64,000 bases of DNA from Maricaulis sp. (GTDB lineage Bacteria > Pseudomonadota > Alphaproteobacteria > Caulobacterales > Maricaulaceae), in NCBI RefSeq assembly GCF_017643475.1, contig NZ_JAEPNI010000004.1:124001-188000 (forward strand), read 5' to 3'. Shown piece after piece: positions 1-9,148 of the stretch (position 1 is its first letter; the number at the start of each line of letters is the position of its first letter). Made by a program: the position numbers and the translations under genes. The notes beneath the pieces were generated by a model. The model searched no databases, was not told where the DNA came from, and worked only from the letters and a program-made list of their open reading frames with translations.

Positions 1-2048
1 CCTTGCCGGCAGTGACTGTCGTCGTCATTACCGGGCGCGATGAGCATGGCGAATTGTTGGCCGAACCCGCGCGAGCAGACCGCGGCGCACCGATTATCCG
101 CCTCGCTCCCGGCGAAGGGGCTGGCGGCAAGGGTGAAACCGCCGTCGGTATTGGCGACAAGGCACTTGTGCGCCTCGCCGAACAGGAAGACGGCAGTTAT
201 GAAGCCCGCATGCTCAAGAAGCTGGGCCAGAGCGCCCACCGCATTCTCTGTGTGATGCGCAAGCCCGAGAAGGGTTATGCCCGTCTCCTGCCGGTGGACC
301 GTCGCTCCCGCCATGAACTCATTCCGGCCAAGGGCGAAGGCGAGAAAGCCGCTGATGGCGAGCTGGTGCTGTGCCGGATCGCCAAGGAGCGCCGCTTCGG
401 CCTGAAAACTGCCGAGATTGTCGAAGTGCTCGGCGATGCAGACAGCGCCGGCGCGGGCAGTGTGATCGCCCTGCATGCACACGGCGTCCCGCAAGGCTTC
501 TCCGAGGCTGAACTGCAGGAAGTCAAGGCGATCAAGCCCGCCAGTATGGGCAATCGTACCGATCTGCGTGATCTGGCTCTGATCACCATCGACCCCGACG
601 ATGCCAAGGATCATGACGACGCTGTCTGGGCAGCGCCGGACGAGGATCCCAGCAACAAGGACGGCTGGGTCGTGATGGTGGCCATCGCGGACGTCGCAGC
701 CTATGTGCAAAGCGGTGGTTCGCTGGATCGCGGCGCCTACAAGCGCGGAAATTCCGTCTACCTGCCTGACCGGGTCATTCCGATGCTGCCGGAACGCCTG
801 TCCAACGACCTCTGCTCCCTGCGCGAGCTGGAAGAACGCCCCTGCCTGGCCGTCCGCATGGTCTTTGACCGCAATGGCAGCAAGAAGTCCCACAAATTCA
901 TCCGGGGCTGGATGAAGTCGGCTGCCAAATTGGCCTATACAGATGCGCAGGACGCGATCGAAGGCGGTGGCTCGAACAAGGCCATGGCATTGCTGGACGT
1001 CGTCCTCAGACCCCTCTGGGGCGCCTATGAGGCGCTGCAAAAGGCCCGCGCCGCGCGCGAACCGCTGGAGATTGATGCGCCGGAACGACGTGTCCGTGTG
1101 TCCGAGAGCGGTGAAGTCCTCGGTGTCCAGGTCCGTGAGCGTTTCGATGCACACAAGCTGATCGAAGAGTTCATGATCCAGGCCAATGTCTGTGCGGCAG
1201 AAAGCCTGGAGAAGAAGCGCACCCCGCTGATCTATCGCGTTCACGAACAGCCCTCGCGCGAAAAAATCGATGGACTGGCGAGCTTCCTGCCGACGGTCGG
1301 CTTCAAATGGGTACGTGGCGAGAAACCGGCGACCGGCCGTTTCAACAAATTGCTGGCACAGGCCAAGGGGACCGAGCACTACGAAACGGTCAACGAGGTC
1401 GTCCTGCGCTCCCAGAGCCAGGCTGTCTACGAAACCGACAATGCTGGCCATTTCGGGCTCAACCTCGACCGCTATGCCCACTTCACCTCACCCATCCGTC
1501 GATATGCCGACCTGACGGTGCACCGTGCGCTGATCCGGGCGCTGGACCTGGGCAATGACGGTCAGAGCGACGAGGAACGTAGTCGCCTCGCCTCCATCGC
1601 GGACGAGATCACCCAATCCGAACGCCGCGCCATGGCCGCAGAGCGCGATGCTGTGGACCGTTTCATCGCGCTTTACCTGGCAGAACGGGTCGGTGGCGAG
1701 TTTGACGGTCGTATCACCGGTCTGACGCGCTTTGGTGCCTTTGTGCGCCTGGCCGAGACCGGCGCCGACGGTCTGGTCCCTGTATCCACCCTTGGTCATG
1801 AACGCTTCGAACATGACGAGGCCACCCATGTCCTGGTCGGCATGGAAAGCGGCGGACGTTATCGCCTGGGCATGAATGTGAAGGTGCGTATCGAAGAGGC
1901 CACGCCCATAACGGGCGGGCTCCTGCTGGAGATGCTCACCGATCCGGAACCGGGTCCTCGTCCGAACCGGCGCAATCGCGGCCGCGGCCGACCGGGTCAT
2001 GCCCCCAAGCGTGGTGGCCGTCCCTGGAAGAAGGGCAAGCGGCGATGA
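1..2048 (+). CDS. rnr: Ribonuclease R, 3' part (5' end outside window)
   Basis: 3'-to-5' exoribonuclease that degrades structured RNA and acts in rRNA/tmRNA quality control. The frame is open from base 3 and the first codon there is an internal Leu, so the N-terminal helix-turn-helix and the start of the cold-shock region are missing (family length is usually 750-800 residues; 681 are visible). The RNB catalytic domain begins near visible residue 185, with the metal-binding aspartates of the DPDDAKDHDD motif (D197, D203, D205, D206 in visible numbering) and the TSPIRRYADL motif near 490. An S1 RNA-binding domain follows at about 565-650, then a very basic Arg/Gly/Lys tail typical of RNase R. 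It overlaps the NUDIX gene by ATGA, so the two are probably co-transcribed. The family assignment is secure. Confidence 0.95.
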   Translation, partial: LPAVTVVVITGRDEHGELLAEPARADRGAPIIRLAPGEGAGGKGETAVGIGDKALVRLAEQEDGSYEARMLKKLGQSAHRILCVMRKPEKGYARLLPVDRRSRHELIPAKGEGEKAADGELVLCRIAKERRFGLKTAEIVEVLGDADSAGAGSVIALHAHGVPQGFSEAELQEVKAIKPASMGNRTDLRDLALITIDPDDAKDHDDAVWAAPDEDPSNKDGWVVMVAIADVAAYVQSGGSLDRGAYKRGNSVYLPDRVIPMLPERLSNDLCSLRELEERPCLAVRMVFDRNGSKKSHKFIRGWMKSAAKLAYTDAQDAIEGGGSNKAMALLDVVLRPLWGAYEALQKARAAREPLEIDAPERRVRVSESGEVLGVQVRERFDAHKLIEEFMIQANVCAAESLEKKRTPLIYRVHEQPSREKIDGLASFLPTVGFKWVRGEKPATGRFNKLLAQAKGTEHYETVNEVVLRSQSQAVYETDNAGHFGLNLDRYAHFTSPIRRYADLTVHRALIRALDLGNDGQSDEERSRLASIADEITQSERRAMAAERDAVDRFIALYLAERVGGEFDGRITGLTRFGAFVRLAETGADGLVPVSTLGHERFEHDEATHVLVGMESGGRYRLGMNVKVRIEEATPITGGLLLEMLTDPEPGPRPNRRNRGRGRPGHAPKRGGRPWKKGKRR

Positions 2049-2725
2049 GCGATGAGAGCCATGACAGGAAACTGCCGGCGATCCGCCCGCGTCTCGCAGC
2101 CTCGCTGATCCTGACCCGCGGCGACCGGGACAATCTTGAAGTCTTGATGGGCAGACGGTCGTCCAGACACGTCTTCATGCCCAATAAATACGTTTTTCCG
2201 GGCGGACGCGTGGACCGTGCCGACAATACAGCACCGCTTGCCGCTGACCTGGCCAGCGAACCGCTTCACGTAATGCAGAAACACCTCCCGGAACGCCGGG
2301 CGCGGGCTGCTGCCGTGGCTGCCGTCCGCGAAACCGCGGAAGAAACCGGATTGCTCATCGCCGCCCGGGGCGCGACACGCTCGCGCCATCCGCACTGGCA
2401 GCCCTTCCAGCGCGATGGCCTTTTGCCGGACCTCTCCGCCCTGCGCCTCATCACTCGCGCCATCACGCCTCCGGGACGCAAACGCCGCTTTGACACCTGG
2501 TTCTTCACCGCAGACGTATCTGCACTGGCCGATGAGCGCGCGCCGGTACCCAGCGAGGAACTCGAAGATGTTCACTGGGTAGCCTTCCCGGACGCCAAGA
2601 AACTTGACCTGCCCATCGTCACGCATTTCGTGCTGGAGGAGTTGCTGCGCGTCCAACCGCCCGAGCCCCAGCCCGTGCGTTGTTTCCGGGCACGTCACGG
2701 CAAGATGCTGGTGGAAGATATCTGA
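2045..2725 (+). CDS. NUDIX hydrolase
   Basis: A 226-residue NUDIX-superfamily protein that probably hydrolyses a nucleoside-diphosphate-linked substrate; the substrate cannot be read from sequence. The core of the NUDIX box, RETAEETG, lies at residues 95-102, and a conserved FPGGRVD segment at 51-57 forms the strand before it. The spacing between the two is longer than in compact MutT-type enzymes because of an insertion at about 60-88, which is common in the alphaproteobacterial proteins found beside rnr. The start codon overlaps the rnr stop (ATGA at 2045-2048), indicating translational coupling. No signal peptide, so cytoplasmic. Confidence 0.85.
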   Translation: MSDESHDRKLPAIRPRLAASLILTRGDRDNLEVLMGRRSSRHVFMPNKYVFPGGRVDRADNTAPLAADLASEPLHVMQKHLPERRARAAAVAAVRETAEETGLLIAARGATRSRHPHWQPFQRDGLLPDLSALRLITRAITPPGRKRRFDTWFFTADVSALADERAPVPSEELEDVHWVAFPDAKKLDLPIVTHFVLEELLRVQPPEPQPVRCFRARHGKMLVEDI

Positions 2726-2790
2726 CCCGCTCGCGCATGCAGGGTGAAAATTTCTAGGACAAGCGTGCTGCCCGGTCCTATAGCTGGGGC

Positions 2791-3975
2791 ATGTCCACAG
2801 CGCATTTCTTCACTGACAAGGCTTTCGCCAACAATCGTTCGTTGATCGCAGCCATTTGTTGTGCTGCGGTTTGTGGCATCGTTTTCGGCCTGTCCATGCC
2901 ACTGATTTCGCTGCGCCTGGAAGAAATGACCGGCTCCGGCCTGATGGTCGGGCTCAATGGCGCTGCTGCAGCACTGTCGACCCTTGTGATCGCGCCGCTG
3001 GTTCCCCGCCTGATGGCGCTGCTGGCGCCGCGTCGGCTTCTCGTGCTCTCACTGGTCGGCGCGGCGGGCCTGTTCACACTGCTGCCGGTTTTTCCGGTCG
3101 TGCTGATGTGGTTCCTGCTGCGTTTTCTGATCGGCTGTTTCATGACCGTGATCTTCGTGATTTCGGAAAGCTGGATCAATCAGATCGTCTCACCGGACAG
3201 GCGCGCCCTGATGCTTGGTGTCTATGGCACGGCACTTTCCGGCGGCTTCGGTATTGGCGGCCTGCTTTTCTCCGCACTGCACGGTGCCGGCGACACAGCC
3301 TTTTATCTGGGTGCCTTCATCTTCCTGGCCGGCACCCTTCCGATTCTTTTCCTGGAGGGCCCACAGGCCACAGCGCCGGATGCGGAATCCACTTCGCTGT
3401 CGAGCCTGATCAAGACCGCCATGATCGCGCCCAGCGCCATCCTTGCCGGTCTGGCCTTCGGTGCGACGGAGACCCTGCTCTATTCCATGTTGCCGGTGTA
3501 TGGCAAAAACATCGGGCTAGAGCACACGATGATCGGCCTGATGGTCCTTGCCGTGGCCCTGGGAGCCATCGTATTCCAGCTCCCGATCGGCTGGGTTGCG
3601 GATAGGACATCGCGTCGCCTGACCCTGCTCTGGATCGCTGTCATCGCAACATTTGCGTCTGTGCTGGCCGGGTTTGCCGGCAACAACACCCTGTTGCTTC
3701 TGCCCATCCTGTTTGTGCAGTCCGGCGTCGTCAGCGGGCTCTACACGGTCGGTCTCTCCCTCCTCGGTGAACGCTTCACCGGCGGAGCAATTGCCACCGC
3801 GAACGCGACCTTCATCTTTGCATATGGCGTAGGATCACTGGTCGGCCCGCCGACCGCAGGGCTGGCCATGGACGCGGTTGGCCCCTGGGGCCTGCTCGCT
3901 GTTCTCGCCGGGATTACGGGCGCCTATGTCATTGTTGTGTCGCTGCGTACAGTTTTTGGCGGTGCCAAGAGTTGA
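2791..3975 (+). CDS. MFS transporter (YcaD-like)
   Basis: A 394-residue integral membrane protein of the major facilitator superfamily with about 12 hydrophobic segments in two sets of six, so a full-length transporter. The loop between helices 2 and 3 is less charged than in drug-export MFS members, but the second half has the GWVADRTSRR cytoplasmic loop motif (about residues 267-276). Overall it resembles the YcaD/sugar-efflux-like branch; the substrate is unknown. The start has a GGGG stretch just upstream (2784-2788). It follows the NUDIX gene after 65 bp and could be in the rnr transcript or have its own promoter. Confidence 0.8.
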   Translation: MSTAHFFTDKAFANNRSLIAAICCAAVCGIVFGLSMPLISLRLEEMTGSGLMVGLNGAAAALSTLVIAPLVPRLMALLAPRRLLVLSLVGAAGLFTLLPVFPVVLMWFLLRFLIGCFMTVIFVISESWINQIVSPDRRALMLGVYGTALSGGFGIGGLLFSALHGAGDTAFYLGAFIFLAGTLPILFLEGPQATAPDAESTSLSSLIKTAMIAPSAILAGLAFGATETLLYSMLPVYGKNIGLEHTMIGLMVLAVALGAIVFQLPIGWVADRTSRRLTLLWIAVIATFASVLAGFAGNNTLLLLPILFVQSGVVSGLYTVGLSLLGERFTGGAIATANATFIFAYGVGSLVGPPTAGLAMDAVGPWGLLAVLAGITGAYVIVVSLRTVFGGAKS

Positions 3976-4059
3976 CACTCAGCCCCGCGTGAGTATGTTC
4001 GCGCGCTCTCGCGACGGCAATGGGGCCGTTTGTGCGCGATGAACCAGGACTTTTGAGCC

Positions 4060-4227
4060 ATGGCGAAGCCAACAACGATCAAGATCCGCCTGAACTCCAC
4101 GGCTGGAACCGGTTACTTCTACGTAACCAAGAAAAACGCGCGCACCATGACCGAGAAGCTCGTGCTGAAAAAGTACGATCCGGTTGCCCGCAAGCACGTT
4201 GAGTTCAAAGAAGGCAAAATCAAGTAA
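4060..4227 (+). CDS. rpmG: 50S ribosomal protein L33
   Basis: A complete 55-residue small gene. The product starts [11 protein letters not shown] and ends EGKIK, with the [18 protein letters not shown] segment characteristic of bacterial L33; it lacks the zinc-binding CxxC pairs, so it is the Zn-independent (C-minus) form usual in alphaproteobacteria. It binds 23S rRNA near the exit site of the large subunit. AGGA at 4047-4050 is a plausible ribosome binding site. In related genomes L33 often sits beside pleD/divK and rnr, which matches the order here. It is convergent with pleD, and a hairpin-forming sequence lies between them. Confidence 0.93.
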   Translation: MAKPTTIKIRLNSTAGTGYFYVTKKNARTMTEKLVLKKYDPVARKHVEFKEGKIK

Positions 4228-4255
4228 GCTGTTAAAGCTTAACTTGTTTTCGTAT

Positions 4256-4283
4256 CAGGCTGCAGCTCATGCTGCGGCCTGAA
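4256..4283. terminator. Imperfect hairpin between rpmG and pleD
   Basis: The sequence CAGGCTGCAGC-TCA-TGCTGCGGCCTG is an imperfect inverted repeat that covers the pleD stop codon and lies 28 bp after rpmG. It has no clear U-run on either side, so it may be a weak or factor-dependent terminator for the convergent pair, or just a coding palindrome. Confidence 0.35.
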
Positions 4284-5619
4284 CTCGATTCCGGCCATCG
4301 GTTTTCGCCTCATAGAGCGCGGCATCGGCCCGGCGCAACAGCGATTCCATCGGCTCTCCCGGCGATGCCTGGGCAAGGCCAATACTGACTGTGACCGGCA
4401 GTTCCAGCTCGTCCGACAGCTTGAACAATTCACTGCAGACACTGCGGCGAATGCGCTCGGCGGCATGCTCGGCCTCGGCCAGACCAGAGCCCGGCATCAG
4501 AATCACAAACTCCTCACCGCCATAACGCGAAGCTAGGTCCAGCGCCCGCAATTGTGCGGTAATGCGCTGGGCAAAGATTTTCAGCACCACATCTCCGGCC
4601 TCATGGCCATGCGTGTCGTTGATGCGCTTGAAATAGTCGATATCCAGCAAAAGCACGGAAACTGGTGCTCCACCGGCATTCGCGCTCTCGACCGCCTGGC
4701 GCAGACGCGATTCGATGAAACGACGATTGTGCAGTCCTGTCAGCGCGTCGGTGATCGCCATGTTCAGGCTCTCATCCAGGCGATTGCGAAGCTTGTCCGC
4801 ATAACGTTTGCGACGCAGCTGTGTCCGCACACGCGCAGCGAGCTCGCTGGCATCTACCGGCCGGTAGACAATGTCATTTGCACCCAGCTCCAAAGCCTTC
4901 ACGGCCATCTTGACGTCATCCGGGTTGACGATGGCGACGATCGGAATCTGACGTGTCGCCGTATCGGATCGAATGCGAGCACACACACGCAAACCGTCAA
5001 AGGTCGGACAGGTCAGGTCCAGCAACATCAGATCGATACCGCTCTGCATGCGCTTGACTGCCGAGGCGGGCTCCAGCTCGTAGTCTGCGTCAATTCCGTC
5101 CGGAAAAGCGCGGGCAAAACGTTTGCCGCTACGTTCCTCGCTGGTGACGACAAGCGCGGTTGCGGGCTGGGCATCCAGCTCGACCGGGTCAGCCACGATA
5201 CCGGCAAGCGCCCCGCCCTGGTCGCGATAGCGCAACTCGTCCAGCACGGCCTTCAGACGCAACAGACTGCGTACGCGTGCAAACAAGGTGACATCGTCGA
5301 TCGGCTTGGTCAGGAAATCATCAGCACCACATTCCAGACCCCGAATGCGATCCTCGCGCTGATCCAGCGCTGTGACCATGATGACCGGGATGTGGCGGGT
5401 TTGCAGATCGACCTTCAGGCGCTGGCAGGTCTCGTAACCATCAATGCCAGGCATCATGATGTCGAGCAGGATCAGGTCGGGTTGTTCCTGGCGAGCGAGA
5501 TCGATGGCATCAACACCGTTCTCGGCCGTGCACACGTCGAAATACTCGGCAAGGAGCTTCGCCTCCAGCATTCGGACGTTGGCAGGCTGGTCATCGACGA
5601 CAAGAATACGGGCACTCAT
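4267..5619 (-). CDS. pleD: PleD-type response regulator diguanylate cyclase (REC-REC-GGDEF)
   Basis: Makes cyclic di-GMP from two GTP when phosphorylated; in Caulobacter PleD drives the swarmer-to-stalked transition. The 450-residue protein has a first receiver domain (about 3-120) with phosphoacceptor D53 in LLDIMMPG and conserved K104, a second receiver-like domain (about 152-270) and a GGDEF domain (about 285-450). The active site is GGEEF (366-370), and the product-inhibition site RALD is at 357-360, five residues upstream as in PleD. The domain order and length match Caulobacter PleD, and divK lies immediately upstream on the same strand (10 bp gap), the same operon as in Caulobacter. 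Confidence 0.95.
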   Translation of the reverse strand: MSARILVVDDQPANVRMLEAKLLAEYFDVCTAENGVDAIDLARQEQPDLILLDIMMPGIDGYETCQRLKVDLQTRHIPVIMVTALDQREDRIRGLECGADDFLTKPIDDVTLFARVRSLLRLKAVLDELRYRDQGGALAGIVADPVELDAQPATALVVTSEERSGKRFARAFPDGIDADYELEPASAVKRMQSGIDLMLLDLTCPTFDGLRVCARIRSDTATRQIPIVAIVNPDDVKMAVKALELGANDIVYRPVDASELAARVRTQLRRKRYADKLRNRLDESLNMAITDALTGLHNRRFIESRLRQAVESANAGGAPVSVLLLDIDYFKRINDTHGHEAGDVVLKIFAQRITAQLRALDLASRYGGEEFVILMPGSGLAEAEHAAERIRRSVCSELFKLSDELELPVTVSIGLAQASPGEPMESLLRRADAALYEAKTDGRNRVQAAA

Positions 5620-5629
5620 CGTCTACCCC

Positions 5630-5995
5630 CTAGTCCAAGAATTGGCGAACCGTTTCAATGAAGGTGGAGACGGTGATGGGTTTGGACAGATAGGCTTCGC
5701 AGCCGCCTTTGCGAATGCGTTCCTCATCGCCCTTCATGGCAAAGGCCGTGACCGCGACGACCGGAATCGTCTGCAGGGAATCATCTTCCTTGAGCCATTT
5801 CGTCACTTCCAGGCCAGAGACCTCCGGAAGCTGAATGTCCATGAGAATGAGATCAGGTGTGTGTTCACGCGCCATTTCAAGCGCCTTGAAACCATCCTTG
5901 GTCTGCAAGGTCTCATACCCATGAGCCTCAAGCAGATCGTTGAAGAGCTTCATATTGAGCTCGTTATCTTCGACGATCAGGACCTTTTTCGGCAT
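5630..5995 (-). CDS. divK: Single-domain response regulator DivK
   Basis: A 121-residue stand-alone receiver domain. Family knowledge: DivK is phosphorylated by PleC/DivJ-type kinases and, through DivL and CckA, controls the cell-cycle regulator CtrA. Visible features are the acidic pair E9-D10, phosphoacceptor D53 in LMDIQLPE, T83 in VTAFAM, and K107 in the SKPI motif. There is no output domain. I chose the ATG at 5995 ([10 protein letters not shown]), which matches the usual DivK N terminus; an in-frame ATG four codons upstream is possible. It precedes pleD with a 10 bp gap and would be the first gene of the operon. Confidence 0.94.
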   Translation of the reverse strand: MPKKVLIVEDNELNMKLFNDLLEAHGYETLQTKDGFKALEMAREHTPDLILMDIQLPEVSGLEVTKWLKEDDSLQTIPVVAVTAFAMKGDEERIRKGGCEAYLSKPITVSTFIETVRQFLD

Positions 5996-6084
5996 GACCT
6001 GCAGCATAGCGACGACACGCTTCCCGTAGATGCTGCGCCTTTGCGGCGCTTGTTGAACCCCTCGTGCACTAAAACCGATCTTCC

Positions 6085-6092
6085 TTAACCAA
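6085..6092. promoter_or_regulatory. CtrA-like half site upstream of divK
   Basis: TTAACCAA lies in the divergent divK/ROK-kinase intergenic region, about 90 bp upstream of the divK start. It is close to the TTAACCAT half-site bound by CtrA in Caulobacter, where divK is a CtrA target. A single short match is weak evidence. Confidence 0.35.
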
Positions 6093-6187
6093 CAATGAGT
6101 CAGGCGGCGCTTTTCTTGCCCCGGAGAACAAGATAAGAACAAAGCCAGCGATACAAGCTTATATCTAAAGGCATATAAGGCAAAATC

Positions 6188-7081
6188 ATGATCCGGCTCG
6201 GCATCGATCTCGGCGGTACGAAAATCGAGGCGCTCGCTATTGATGAAACGGGTGTCGAGCTGGTCCGGAAACGGGTCCCGACCCCGCGCGCCTATGAGGC
6301 CGGATTGCTTGCTATAACTGAGTTGGTCAGCGAACTGGAGCGAGAAATCGGCAAGTCCATGCACGTCGGCATCGGCCACCCCGGCTCGCTCAGCCCCGCC
6401 ACGGGCCTCATGCGCAACGCCAATTCGACCTGGCTCAATGAGACCCCTTTCAAGTCAGACCTTGAGGCACGATTGGGACGAGCGATTCGCCTGGCCAATG
6501 ATGCGGATTGTTTTGCCTTGTCCGAAGCCGTCGACGGCGCCGGGCGAGATTATCGAACGGTTTTTGGCGTCATCATTGGCACGGGTGTGGGCGGCGGGAT
6601 CGTGGTGGATCGCACGCTTCACACTGGTGCCCAACGTATTGCCGGAGAATGGGGTCACAACCCCCTGCCCTGGATGAGCCCGGACGAGTTTCCAGGGCCC
6701 CGATGCTGGTGCGGACGTGTTGGCTGTATTGAAACCTTTCTTTCCGGCCCCGGCTGGGCCTCGATACACAACAACGAATACGCGTCTCAACTCACGGCCG
6801 AACAGATCGCAACCGACCCTTCCGAGCAATGCGTCGACAGTCGTGCCGACTATGCCGCGCGTCTCGGCCGTGCGCTGGCGAGCGTCATCAACATCATAGA
6901 TGCCGACTGCGTTGTCCTGGGCGGAGGTGTGTCCAATACACCGGGCCTGGCACAAGCGGTCGAAACGCGGCTTGCCGAGTGGGTCTTCTCCGACATTTGC
7001 CGGACGCGTGTGGTGACCAATCAGCACGGCGACAGTTCCGGTGTCCGCGGAGCGGCCTGGCTGTGGGGACCTGATGAATGA
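6188..7081 (+). CDS. mak: ROK-family sugar kinase (probable fructokinase)
   Basis: ATP-dependent cytoplasmic sugar kinase of 297 residues. The phosphate-binding DLGGTKIEA motif is at 7-15, the catalytic aspartate is in LANDADCFA (D106), and the ROK zinc site is formed by GEWGHN (153-158) and the cysteines of CWCGRVGC (173-180). The segment [11 protein letters not shown] followed by the Cys cluster resembles the E. coli fructokinase Mak, so phosphorylation of fructose (or another hexose) to the 6-phosphate is the best guess; N-acetylglucosamine or glucose cannot be excluded. It is divergent from divK and overlaps dinB by ATGA. Confidence 0.85.
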   Translation: MIRLGIDLGGTKIEALAIDETGVELVRKRVPTPRAYEAGLLAITELVSELEREIGKSMHVGIGHPGSLSPATGLMRNANSTWLNETPFKSDLEARLGRAIRLANDADCFALSEAVDGAGRDYRTVFGVIIGTGVGGGIVVDRTLHTGAQRIAGEWGHNPLPWMSPDEFPGPRCWCGRVGCIETFLSGPGWASIHNNEYASQLTAEQIATDPSEQCVDSRADYAARLGRALASVINIIDADCVVLGGGVSNTPGLAQAVETRLAEWVFSDICRTRVVTNQHGDSSGVRGAAWLWGPDE

Positions 7082-8400
7082 GTGACGCCGGCGCTTATTG
7101 CCGGTCCTGCCTGGAACCGGTCGCGGTGGATCTTCGACAATGCCCCGCCTGCGGCTCCCGCCGCATTCTGCAGCACAACGAGCTGAATACACTGGCCATC
7201 GCCCATATCGATTGCGATGCGTTTTTCGCGGCGATCGAGAAGCGCGACAATCCGGAGCTGGAAGACAAGCCGGTCATTATCGGCGGCGGTCAGCGCGGCG
7301 TCGTCTCCACAGCCTGTTACGTCGCGCGCATGTATGGCGTTCACTCGGCCATGCCTATGTTCAAGGCCCTCGCCGCCTGTCCCGACGCCGTCGTGATCAA
7401 GCCGGATCATGGCAAATACACAAAGGAAGGATACAGGATCCGCGACATGATGCGCGAGATGACGCCGCTGGTTGAACCGCCGTCCATCGACGAGGCCTTC
7501 CTCGACCTGTCCGGTACAGAACGCCTGCACAACGCCCCGCCAGCGCATACCTTGTTGCGGCTGCAACGGAAGATCTGGGAAGAAGTCGGGATCACGGTGT
7601 CCGTTGGGCTGTCGCACAACAAGTTTCTCGCCAAGACAGCCTCGGACCTGGAAAAACCTGACGGGTTTGCGGTGATCGGCAAGGCTGAGACGATGGACTT
7701 CCTGGTCAAACGCCCGGTGCGCGCCATCTATGGCGTTGGCCCGGCCTTTGCCAAAAAGCTGGAGCGCGATGGTCTGCACACCCTCAACGATATCCGCCAG
7801 CGCGGCGACAAGGCGATGGCCCAGCGTTATGGCGATATGGGTTATCACCTCTCGCGTCTTTCGCGCGGAGAGGACACTCGGCGGGTCAATCCGGTCGGCG
7901 AGCGCAAGAGCGTCTCCTCCGAGACCACGTTCAATGCCGACATCAATGACCTCCGGGAGCTGGAGAAACGTCTCTACCGGCTGTGCGTGAAAGTCGCCGA
8001 CATCATGAAGTCCAAGGAGATTTCCGGCACGGTCATCACCCTCAAGCTCAAGAGCTCGACCTTCAAGACCAAGACTCGCCGGCGCACACTGACCGAACCG
8101 AGCCAGTTGGCCGATACCCTGTTCAAGGTGGGCCGGGAATTACTGGCCGGGGAGATAGACGGGACGCGCTATCGTCTGATTGGCATCGGCTATTCCGGCC
8201 TGATCGATGCCGTTGGCGATAGTGGAGACTTGCTAGACCCACAGGCCATCCGCCGGGCCACGGCAGAACGCGCCATGGACAAGGCCCGGGCAAAGTTTGG
8301 AACCGATGCTGTGGTCAAGGGACGGGCCTTGAGGTCGGCTAAAGATACCCGTCAAACCAGTCATACGGCAGGCTCCAGAACGCCTTCGCGGAGCGACTGA
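7078..8400 (+). CDS. dinB: DNA polymerase IV with N-terminal zinc ribbon
   Basis: Error-prone Y-family translesion polymerase, 440 residues. Before the polymerase core there is an extra 35-residue segment with two CxxC pairs (C8/C11 and C22/C25), which would form a small zinc ribbon; Pol IV of E. coli lacks it. The palm carries the metal-binding residues in HIDCDAFFAAIE (about 41-52) and PSIDEAFLD (about 138-146), the helix-hairpin-helix thumb has IYGVGPAFAKKL, and a little-finger domain follows (about 280-390). I do not see a clear terminal clamp-binding motif such as QLxLF. The start overlaps the kinase stop (ATGA). The last 62 nt overlap the convergent hydrolase gene. Confidence 0.93.
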   Translation: MSDAGAYCRSCLEPVAVDLRQCPACGSRRILQHNELNTLAIAHIDCDAFFAAIEKRDNPELEDKPVIIGGGQRGVVSTACYVARMYGVHSAMPMFKALAACPDAVVIKPDHGKYTKEGYRIRDMMREMTPLVEPPSIDEAFLDLSGTERLHNAPPAHTLLRLQRKIWEEVGITVSVGLSHNKFLAKTASDLEKPDGFAVIGKAETMDFLVKRPVRAIYGVGPAFAKKLERDGLHTLNDIRQRGDKAMAQRYGDMGYHLSRLSRGEDTRRVNPVGERKSVSSETTFNADINDLRELEKRLYRLCVKVADIMKSKEISGTVITLKLKSSTFKTKTRRRTLTEPSQLADTLFKVGRELLAGEIDGTRYRLIGIGYSGLIDAVGDSGDLLDPQAIRRATAERAMDKARAKFGTDAVVKGRALRSAKDTRQTSHTAGSRTPSRSD

Positions 8401-9148
8401 AAGCGCCATGATGGTCAATTCGTTTCGCACCCAGCTCTGCCGGGTCAAGGCGCAGCTGTTCGGTCGGCGCGGCAGTGTAGAAGCTCAATAGGTCATCTGC
8501 GGAGCGCCGGGAGCAAAGCTGGTCATCAGTGAAGGTCCAGTCGCGGATGGGTGCGGAAATCCTGTCGAACCCGTGTTCGCCCAACACGTCATAGAATTCC
8601 GTGAAATAACCGGGCCGCTGTGACCATTGACGCCATTGGGTGAAGACATCACGGGGCAAGGCCGTACCGGTCCACAATCCACCGGCCGGGATGTGATTGT
8701 GAAGGGCCAGCATCAGCGGACCATAGCCCCACCAGAAAAACAGCGCCTTGTGTCGATAGCCGGGCTCATGAGCCCCGTGATAGCCGGTCCCGGCGGTGAC
8801 GAAACCGTGCGCCTTCGCCTTGTGCGCATTGTCCGCAAAACCCAGCAGGTGAGCGCCGACCGAGTGGCCCAGCGTAAACAGCGGTTTGCCGGGTGCCAGC
8901 GCTTCGGCTGCATCCAGCGCCGCAGGAAAGTCCAAGCGCGCCCAATCCATGATGTCAGCATCAAAGCCGCGCATCTGCTCCGGGGCGGATCCAGCGATAC
9001 CGCGATAATCATAGATCAGGGCCGCATAGCCGCGCTCAGCGCCAAAACGGGCCATCCGCGCATAGAGTTCCTTGGGGAAACCGGTTCCCGACGAGATCAG
9101 CACCGTTGCCCGGGCGTTCTCCAGCAGAAAACACCGGGCGGGCAGCAT
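8339..9148 (-). CDS. Alpha/beta hydrolase (start uncertain)
   Basis: A 269-residue hydrolase-fold protein with the nucleophile elbow GHSVGAH (about residues 94-100) and a conserved YDYRGIAGS segment (about 49-57), typical of serine esterase/lipase-like proteins; a His near the C terminus (SYR/RIDHHGAF region) could complete the triad. The substrate is unknown. The frame stays open for 29 codons upstream of the ATG at 9148, and those codons read like the missing family N terminus (EHEFFLPARDGY), yet contain no ATG, GTG or TTG. So either the ATG at 9148 is used and the protein is shortened, or an unusual start codon or sequence error is involved. It is convergent with dinB, overlapping by 62 nt. 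Confidence 0.75.
   Translation of the reverse strand: MLPARCFLLENARATVLISSGTGFPKELYARMARFGAERGYAALIYDYRGIAGSAPEQMRGFDADIMDWARLDFPAALDAAEALAPGKPLFTLGHSVGAHLLGFADNAHKAKAHGFVTAGTGYHGAHEPGYRHKALFFWWGYGPLMLALHNHIPAGGLWTGTALPRDVFTQWRQWSQRPGYFTEFYDVLGEHGFDRISAPIRDWTFTDDQLCSRRSADDLLSFYTAAPTEQLRLDPAELGAKRIDHHGAFSRSAKAFWSLPYDWFDGYL

Noticed and set aside
4552-5661. 369-codon plus-strand open frame opposite pleD
   Set aside because: Antisense shadow of pleD, whose receiver and GGDEF motifs are unmistakable.
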